64,000 bases of DNA from Beta vulgaris subsp. vulgaris (taxonomy: Eukaryota > Streptophyta > Magnoliopsida > Caryophyllales > Amaranthaceae), in NCBI RefSeq assembly GCF_026745355.1, contig NC_079206.1, positions 10,254,031 through 10,318,030 on the forward strand, given 5' to 3'. Below the pieces are notes generated by a model. That model saw nothing but the letters and a program-made list of their open reading frames with translations. It was not told the origin of the DNA and searched no databases. Made by a program: the position numbers and the translations under genes. Positions within the stretch are counted from its first letter, which is position 1, and each line of letters begins with the position of its first letter. Positions 57,084 to 64,000 of the stretch are shown here, one piece after another.

Positions 57084-60000
57084 CTAACGGGATCGAAGCT
57101 TACCCGGAAATAATCTCAAGCGGGATTGGTAGAGAAGTACCTTGTCACCCACCTTGAACTCTTTCCGCATAATCATTTTGTCATGCCAAGCTTTTGTCTT
57201 CTCCTTGTAGATGGCTGCATTCTCATAGGACTCTCGGCGGATTTCCTCCAACTCTTGCAACTGAAGCTTCCTATGGTCTCCGGCTCCATCAAAGCGCATA
57301 TTCAGTTGCTTGATTGCCCAATAAGCTCTATGCTCTAACTCCACAGGCAAATGACACGCCTTACCGAAAACCAACCGATATGGAGACATGCCAATAGGGG
57401 TCTTGTAGGCAGTCCGATAAGCCCACAATCATCTCAAGACGGGAACTCCAATCCTTGCGGGTGGGATTCACGGTCTTTTCCAAAATAGACTTAACTTCCC
57501 TATTAGACACCTCGGCTTGACCATTTGTTTGAGGATGGTAGGGTGTTGAAACCTTGTGAGTAACTCCATACTTCCTCATCAAAGCTTCAATGGTCCGATT
57601 GCAAAAATGAGTGCCTTGATCACTAATCATAGCACGGGGTACACCAAACCGAGAGAAAATTTGTGACTTCACAAAACCTGCCACAACTTTAGCATCGTTA
57701 GTCTTGGTGGCCTTCGCTTCCACCCACTTGGAAACGTAGTCCACCGCAAGGAGAATGTAAAGATTTCCACTAGAGTTGGGAAATGGGCCCATGAAATCAA
57801 TGCCCCACACATCGAAGATTTCACAATAGAGAAGAGAATTTTGGGGCATTTCATTCCGTTGGGAGATATTCCCAACTCTTTGACACTTGTCACAAACTTT
57901 ACAAAAAGCATAGGCATCACGAAAAAGACTTGGCCAAAAGAATCCACAATCAAGTACCTTTCGCGTCGTTCTCTTGGCTCCAAAATGCCCACCACATGCA
58001 TGAGAATGACAAAATTCAAGAGTAGAGGCTACCTCACTTTCCGGAATGCATCTCCGGACAATTTGATCGGCACAATATCTCCAAAGGTATGGATCATCCC
58101 AAACATAGTATCTTGCATCACTTCGTAGCTTATCCTTTTGCACCTTAGTAAACCTGGGGGGAAACTCATGAGAAACAAGAAAATTCACAATGTTAGCAAA
58201 CCAAGGACGGACATCACGGATAGAAAACAAGGTTCATCCGGAAACTCTCCAAGAATAGCCTCTTGAGAGTGGGGTTTGTCCTCATCATGGACAAGACGTC
58301 AAATGATCAGCCACAAGATTTTCAACTCCTTTCTTGTCTTTAATCTCCACCTCAAATCACTAAGAAGCAAAACCCACCGAATGAGGCGGGGTTTGGCTTC
58401 TTTTTTGCCATCAAGTATCTAATAGCTGCGTGGTCGGTGTACACAATGACCTTGGTCCCAAGCAAGTAGGACCGAAATTTTTCAATCGCAAAAACAACAC
58501 TAACATTTCTTTTTCCGTGGTGGTATAGTTTTTTGAGCCCCATTCAATGTCATAGATGCATAATGTATTACATGAGACGCTCTACCACTCTTTTGACCCA
58601 AAAAGCCCCACGACATAATCACTTGCATCACACATTATCTCAAAAGGGAAAGACCAAATGGGGGCTTGAATGACAGGGGCCGAAGTAAGCTTCTCTTTAA
58701 AGAGTCAAAGGCCTTCTTACAAGCATCATCAAACACAAAACTAACATCTTTTTGCAAAAATTTGCACAAAGGAGAGGATACCTTAGAAAAATCTTTTATA
58801 AACCTCCGGTAAAAACTGGCATGACCAAGGAAAGACCTAATTTCACGGACACTAGTGGGGTAGGGAGGGATTGAATCACATCGATCTTTGCTTTATCCAC
58901 CTCTATCCCCTAGATGAAACAACATGCCCCAACACTATGCCTTGCTCAACCATGAAATGACATTTCTCAGAATTTAACACAAGATGAGACTCAATACAAC
59001 GTTTCAAGACAAGGGACAAATGGTACAAGCATTGGTCAAAAGAGTCACCTGAACGGTGAAATCATCCATGAAAACCTTTAGAAACTGCCCCACAAAGTCA
59101 GAGAAAATGCTTACCATACACCTTTGAAAAGTGGCAGGGGCATTACAAAATCCAAAAGGCATGCGTCGATACGCAAAGGTGCCAAAGGGACATGTAAATG
59201 TTGTCTTTTCCTGGTCCTCGAGAGCAATGGGCACTTGAAAATAGCCTGAGTACCCATCAAGGAAGCAATAGAAAGCCCTCCCTGCAAGTCGCTCAAGCAT
59301 TTGGTCAATAAAAGGAAGGGGAAAATGATCCTTTCTAGTTAGCAAGTTCAAACGACCATCTCGCCATTTGCATTAGGAATCACTGTGACACCACCTTTCT
59401 TTGGCACCACTTGCGTAGGACTTACCCATTTACTATCGGAGATGGGGTAAATAATACCCATTTGACACAACTTTATTACCTCCTTCTTTACCACCTCCAT
59501 CATGGGTGGGTTCAAACGCCTTTGAGGTTGCCTCACTGACTTAGCTTCATCTTCCAACAAGATCCTATGCATACATGTGGATGGACTAATGCCACGGATG
59601 TCCGCAATTGACCATCCAATCGTCGTCGAATGCTCCTTGAGCACCTCCACCAATTTGCTCTCTTGCTCCAAGGTCAACTTATTAGAAATGATAACTGGTA
59701 AAGTCTCTTTCTCACTTAGGAAGACATACTTCAAATGCTCTGGAAGAGTTTTGAGCTCAACATCGGGGGCCTGCACAACAGAAGGAACCGGTCTTGTGCT
59801 AGGCACAATAAGCGGCATGGGGTTATAGTTTGAAGGATTCAAAGGAAGTTTGGAAAGCTCATTCAATTCAATAACAATTTCAAGCACATTATCTGGCAAA
59901 AAAAACTCCAAAGAATCAGCATTCAAACTAAAGTCCAAAACAATTTGCAAACCATCATCACGTAAGACATCAAACACACCTTGAACACATGACTCAAACA

Positions 60001-60586
60001 CATCAATGGCACAGAGAGAGTGATCCTCAGTATTAGGGTATCTCATGGCATCATACATATTAAACTCAATGATTTGACCATCAAACTGCATGGCCAAAGA
60101 ACCGGTGTCACAATCAATCTTAGTCTTAGCCGTTTTCAAGAACGGCCTCCCTAAAAGAATAGGGGTCGAATGCTTATCATGCTCCATATCAATCACATAA
60201 AAATCAACAGGAAAAGTCAACTTATCAATTACCACAAGAACATCTTCAACTACACCTCTAGGAATGGAAGTGGATCTGTCCGCAAGTTGGATAACAACAT
60301 TGGTAGGAAGCAAATCACCAAGTGTCAAGGACTCATACAAAGAATAAGGAAGCACATTGATGGAGGCTCCTAAATCTAATATGGCCCTATCAATCTTAGT
60401 GTCACCAAGAGCTATAGGAATAGTAAACATGCCCGGATCATCACATTTCTTTGGCATTCTCTTTTGGAAAACAGCGGACACATGTTCACTAACCTTAACC
60501 ATTTGTTTCCCTTTAACACTACTTTTCCTCTTAATTGAACACATCTCCATTAACCACTTAGCATACAAAGGCACAGTCTTAATCAA
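57084..60586 (-). pseudogene. Athila pol: protease, reverse transcriptase, RNase H, integrase
   Basis: Protease (60586-about 60000) has the active-site motif LDLGAS and LLGRPFL. RT begins about 59560 (KWVSPTQVVPKKGG); at about 59350 a small deletion with frameshift removes part of the palm; it then reads DGYSGYFQVPIA, RRMPFGFCNAPATFQRCM and the catalytic FMDD, and shifts again. RNase H is partial ([20 protein letters not shown] at 58500-58430). Integrase (58230-57360) has the zinc finger with CKVCDKCQR and the D,D35,E core: [19 protein letters not shown] and [14 protein letters not shown] further shift at about 57410 precedes [20 protein letters not shown]. Breaks in at least four places. Confidence 0.92.
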
Positions 60587-60603
60587 TTACAGCAAAGGAA
60601 TAT

Positions 60604-62192
60604 TCACATTACATTGGCTAAAGTTTCATAAATATCCTTAGATAAATCAAGCTTACGATTGTCCTTAAGTGCATCGGGAAAAGGGGGTGTCGACTTGTAA
60701 TCCGGGAAAGATTTTACCTCTTGGTGAGAGCTAGGACTCACCACTTTTTCCACCTCTTTGGAAGGAGTAAGAACCTCCACCTCCTCATCTTCAACTCTTG
60801 TCTTCTCTTCCACAACCTTGCCCTTTTCGGGTGCATGATCAATAAGCTCCTTGCCACTTCTTAATGTCACAACACTCACATTCTTCTTGGGGTTCACCTC
60901 GGTTTGAGATGGCAATTTCCCAGAATTTTGAGCCTCAAGCCTATTCATGACACTAGACATTTGGCCCATTGTGTCTCCAAGTTGTAAATGCTTGACTTGG
61001 TCTCTTGTTGAAATTGCACCATATTGGACTGCATGGTAGTCACATTCTTAGTCAAGGCTTTGATCATATCTTCAGTGGACATTGAGTTAGAGCTAGATGA
61101 TTGCCCTTGAGGTTGATATGGTTGCTTGAATGGAGGAGGTCGATTTCCTTGTTGAAAATTTTGGTTCCCTTGAAAATTTTGATTCCCTTGAAAGTTTTGA
61201 TTCCCTTGAAAGTTTTGATTCCCTTGCTTGTACCTGAAAGCCGGATGATCTTTCCAACCGGGATTGTACGAATTGGAATAAGGATCATACTTTCTATTTC
61301 CTTGATAGCCCAAAGCATTCACCTCTTGAGTGTCTTCTTGCAAGGTTGGGCAAGCATCGGTAGGATGACCGGTATTGGATCGAATTCCACAAGCTTTCAC
61401 TTGTTGAGGTTTGTTACTCATCATGAATTGCCGGAACATATTCTTAAGGTCGGAAACCTCCGACTACAAAGATGATTCGGAACTTGCAGCTTTAACACCC
61501 CGGGTAGCATTCCTCTTAGAATAAGTGCGAGAACTCTCAGCAAATTCACTTATGAGCTCCATGGCTTGTTGTGGGGTTTTGTTATCAATGTTACCCCCAC
61601 AAGCAGCATTCACCATCCTTCTCTCATCCGGAAGGAGCCCAGCAACTAAGTATAACACAAGATCCTTCTCGGCAAAACCATGGTAAGGACAACAAGCAAG
61701 GAGCCTCTTAAACCTCTATAAGTAGTCATAAAGGATCTCATCATAACCTTGCTCAATGTTGCTAATGGCCCTCTTAAGCTCATTCAACTTGCTTGAAGGA
61801 AAAAATTTCTCCAAGAAAGCTTGCTTCATCCCCCTCCATGTGTTGATACTATTGGGGCTCAGATGATAGAACCAATCATTAGCCTTATCCTTCAATGAAA
61901 AAGGAAAGACCCGCAGTTTGATTTGATCCTCTGTAACACCCCTTGGCTGCATACTAGTACAAACAGCATGGAATTCCGCAAGATGTTTGATTGGATCTTC
62001 CCCATTTAGACCATGGAAGCTTGGCAGTAAATGAACAAGACCCGACTTCAACTCAAAAGTAACATTCTCCCCAAACTCCGGATATTGGTTGGCCAATGCT
62101 GCCTGGTCCAGATTAGGAGCAGAAAGCTCCCTCAATGTCGGATCAGCTCTAGGCGGCATCTCTTCTTCCTCAATACCAATATAATAAGGCAA
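60604..62192 (-). pseudogene. Athila gag, broken
   Basis: Likely start MPPRADPTLREL (about 62159). The capsid part reads LKDKANDWFYHLSPNSINTW and FLEKFFPSSKLNELKRAISN, the retrotransposon gag domain, then a stop codon at 61716 inside YDYL-stop-RFKRL. Another stop falls at about 61464. The zinc knuckle CGIRSNTGHPTDACP has Arg where the second Cys is expected. It is followed by four GNQNFQ repeats (61230-61150). RNA packaging by this copy is therefore unlikely. Confidence 0.9.
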
Positions 62193-62366
62193 CTCACGGA
62201 AGTGATCCCGAATTTCCTTTCTCCACCGATAGAGTGTCCTTTCGATCTCTGAATCAAAAAATAAAGCTCCTTAATTAGTAGAACGGGTGTATGTGAACCA
62301 TATGAAAGGTTCACACACCAAAAATCAGAAACAAACACACAAATAAACAATCCAAACACGCTGCCT

Positions 62367-62384
62367 TCCCCGACAACGGCGCCA
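62367..62384 (-). other. Athila primer-binding site
   Basis: TGGCGCCGTTGTCGGGGA on the minus strand, 4 bases from the LTR. It differs at one position (C to T) from the site at 919-936. Confidence 0.85.
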
Positions 62385-62388
62385 AATT

Positions 62389-63725
62389 TGGTGAGGCCTA
62401 AGTCGTATCAGCTTTCACGCAAATTAAATCAATGCTGTCCTACACAAACGTAGTACAGGGTAGCAAGGTTCGATCCACAGAGAAGTAGGGTTTGGTAAGG
62501 TTAAACGTGTGTTGTGGTAACAATGGGGGATTTTCACTCAAAAGTATAACTAAGAAGGACTAAGCAAACGGTAATCAAATAATAGACAAATACTTGGCAA
62601 TCAATCTTAACAACCAATTCAAACTTTGATCATAGAACAACTCAATTCCTATAGTTACTTAAATGACCTATTGCGAATCAACAGATTCAATCTCCTCTAA
62701 CTTAGTGGTAAGATTAAGCGAGCGCTCTAATCCAATCCTTAACGGTTTAACAACCTAGTCCAAGCGTTCTAGATTCAATAAAACGATTAAATAACAACTA
62801 AGGAGATGTCAATAGGATAAACTTGCATTCACATAAGCAGTCAAACACAAGTTTATGAGATGATTCCTCTTATGCACAACTATCAAAGCATGTGATAATT
62901 GAGCACAAAACTACAAATTCTAGATAATCTCAAAGCAGACAATTATCTAGATAGAAAGATTGTAAGGAAACCACAAGTTAAATGATCAGATTAACTCAAA
63001 GTACAAAACAATCTAGCATGAAGATTATGAAGAATCATCAAACATTCAAGCAAACAAAAGGTAAAGATTGAACTCACAAAATGGATGAAGAGTTGCTCCA
63101 ATTGATTAACCAAGTTAGGAAATTAGTTCCTCATAATCTAAAATAAAAACTACAACTTTTCTTTTAATTGTTCTCTCTCCAAAAACAGATGAAAAACTAA
63201 GTAACAACACAAAAGACGAACTATTGTTTTAAACCGCAAAAGAGGGGAAACGAAAAGTCGTTTTGCTCATTACAGGGGTCCGCGACCGCGGAGACAAGGC
63301 CCGCGCCTGCGGAGGCATTCAACGCTCGTGGTGAAGTCGAAGAGTAGCTCACGATAATTTCCTTTGTTTTTTCTCCGAATTCCGTCACGACCGCGATCAT
63401 TAGCTCCGCGACCGCGGAGGCTGCCCCTACAGCTTCCTTCCTTGGAGGCTTCATCATTTGATTAATACTCACTCCCATCTTTGTTTCCTTGCCACTTACA
63501 TGCATACTTTGATGACTTATTCCACTTGTACACTTGAGTTTGTGACTTGGCATTTTCTTCAATAGTAAACTGTTCCAATTGGACCCTCTCACCAACATAA
63601 AAGAAATTAAAGAATCCAAATACCAATTGTTGAGAAAGAGTTCAAAATCATACCAAAACATGTTCAAGTCCACACAAAAATAGTGAATTAAGTACTGAAA
63701 AATGCCATATGAACATGGCATATCA
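62389..63725 (-). repeat. Athila 5' LTR
   Basis: 1337 bp, pairs with 52507-53850. Ends in CATATCA before the target duplication GAAAC. Confidence 0.95.
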
Positions 63726-63730
63726 GAAAC

Positions 63731-64000
63731 CCAAATTTAACAATTTCGATTTTCCGATGACTCATGACAGCCACCTTAACAACAATCACCATATGTGATT
63801 CCAACAATCAGTCCACCACGCCCCATAGGCTCGCTAAACAAAAATCAGATCCACAAAATAAATCCCACACAAGAAAAATGAAGATTAGAGTTTATGAGAA
63901 TTTTTTTTTTTTTTTTAAAAATATGGTGAGCGACTATGGTGGACGCCCCACCATAGGCACGTGCGCCCATGGTAGGCGCTTGCACCTGTGGTGGGGCGTC
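63731..64000. other. Window end; inverted CCACCATAG motifs
   Basis: No gene. From 63928 GTGGACGCCCCACCATAGG and variants (GGTAGGCGC, GTGGGGCGTC) repeat, and CTATGGTGG-ACGC-CCACCATAG is a palindrome. The structure runs off the window. Confidence 0.5.

Larger units (their letters stand above)
52507..63725 (-). mobile_element. Complete Athila-type Ty3 retrotransposon, 11.2 kb, mutated
   Basis: Two full LTRs (1344 and 1337 bp) start TGG and end ATATCA on the plus strand, and the pair is bracketed by GAAAC on both sides (52502-52506, 63726-63730). Read on the minus strand the order is LTR, primer-binding site, gag, protease, reverse transcriptase, RNase H, integrase, a third reading frame and polypurine tract. 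LTRs differ by roughly 2-3 percent by eye. Stops and frameshifts in gag and pol make it non-autonomous now. Confidence 0.95.

Overview
This is nuclear DNA of a flowering plant, almost certainly a eudicot. Genes are split by AT-rich introns with GT..AG borders, and most of the 64 kb is transposon sequence: Athila/Tat-type Ty3 elements, L1-type LINEs, Helitrons, Harbinger-like MITEs and CACTA-like elements. I see no bacterial-style operons, rRNA, tRNA or CRISPR. The species cannot be fixed from sequence alone.

Three host genes can be read exon by exon. (1) 9527-10614, plus strand: a 57-residue single-pass membrane protein in three exons. (2) 12298-16645, minus strand: a complete 12-exon mitochondrial phosphatidylserine decarboxylase (446 aa) with the LGST-type self-cleavage motif (here MGST). 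(3) 39883-49062, plus strand: a complete 7-exon Gfo/Idh/MocA oxidoreductase (376 aa) whose second intron is swollen to 6.4 kb by nested insertions. A fourth gene-like piece, at 20251-21709, is a broken copy of the C-terminal half of psbS (photosystem II 22 kDa protein), lying in Helitron-like sequence. The three intact genes have no obvious functional link.

Layout: 1-6372 is a non-autonomous Athila/Tat-like LTR element, cut at its left end by the window; it sits in or beside a 117-bp tandem array that runs to 7397. 7.4-17 kb is the gene-rich part, with MITEs in introns and spacers. 17-24 kb holds two related MITE families, the psbS fragment, and a small Helitron (22471-23968) carrying a foldback with six regularly spaced 21-bp palindromes. 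24-33 kb is AT-rich spacer with Helitron and MITE relics and a decayed minus-strand retroelement. 33.6-39.2 kb is a dead autonomous Helitron, interrupted by CACTA-like elements with palindromic subterminal repeats and by an approximately 0.9-kb TTA-type microsatellite. 39.9-49.1 kb is the oxidoreductase gene. 49.5-50.9 kb is a MITE hosting both another MITE and a LINE. 51.2-51.6 kb is a second, inverted copy of the palindrome array. 52507-63725 is a complete but mutated Athila element on the minus strand with target duplication GAAAC.

The least familiar feature is the palindrome-array foldback (22.6-23.2 kb), whose repeat spacing is partly preserved in an inverted copy about 28 kb away. It is best read as a mobile element, not a cellular system, and I found no protein-coding system here that I would call new.
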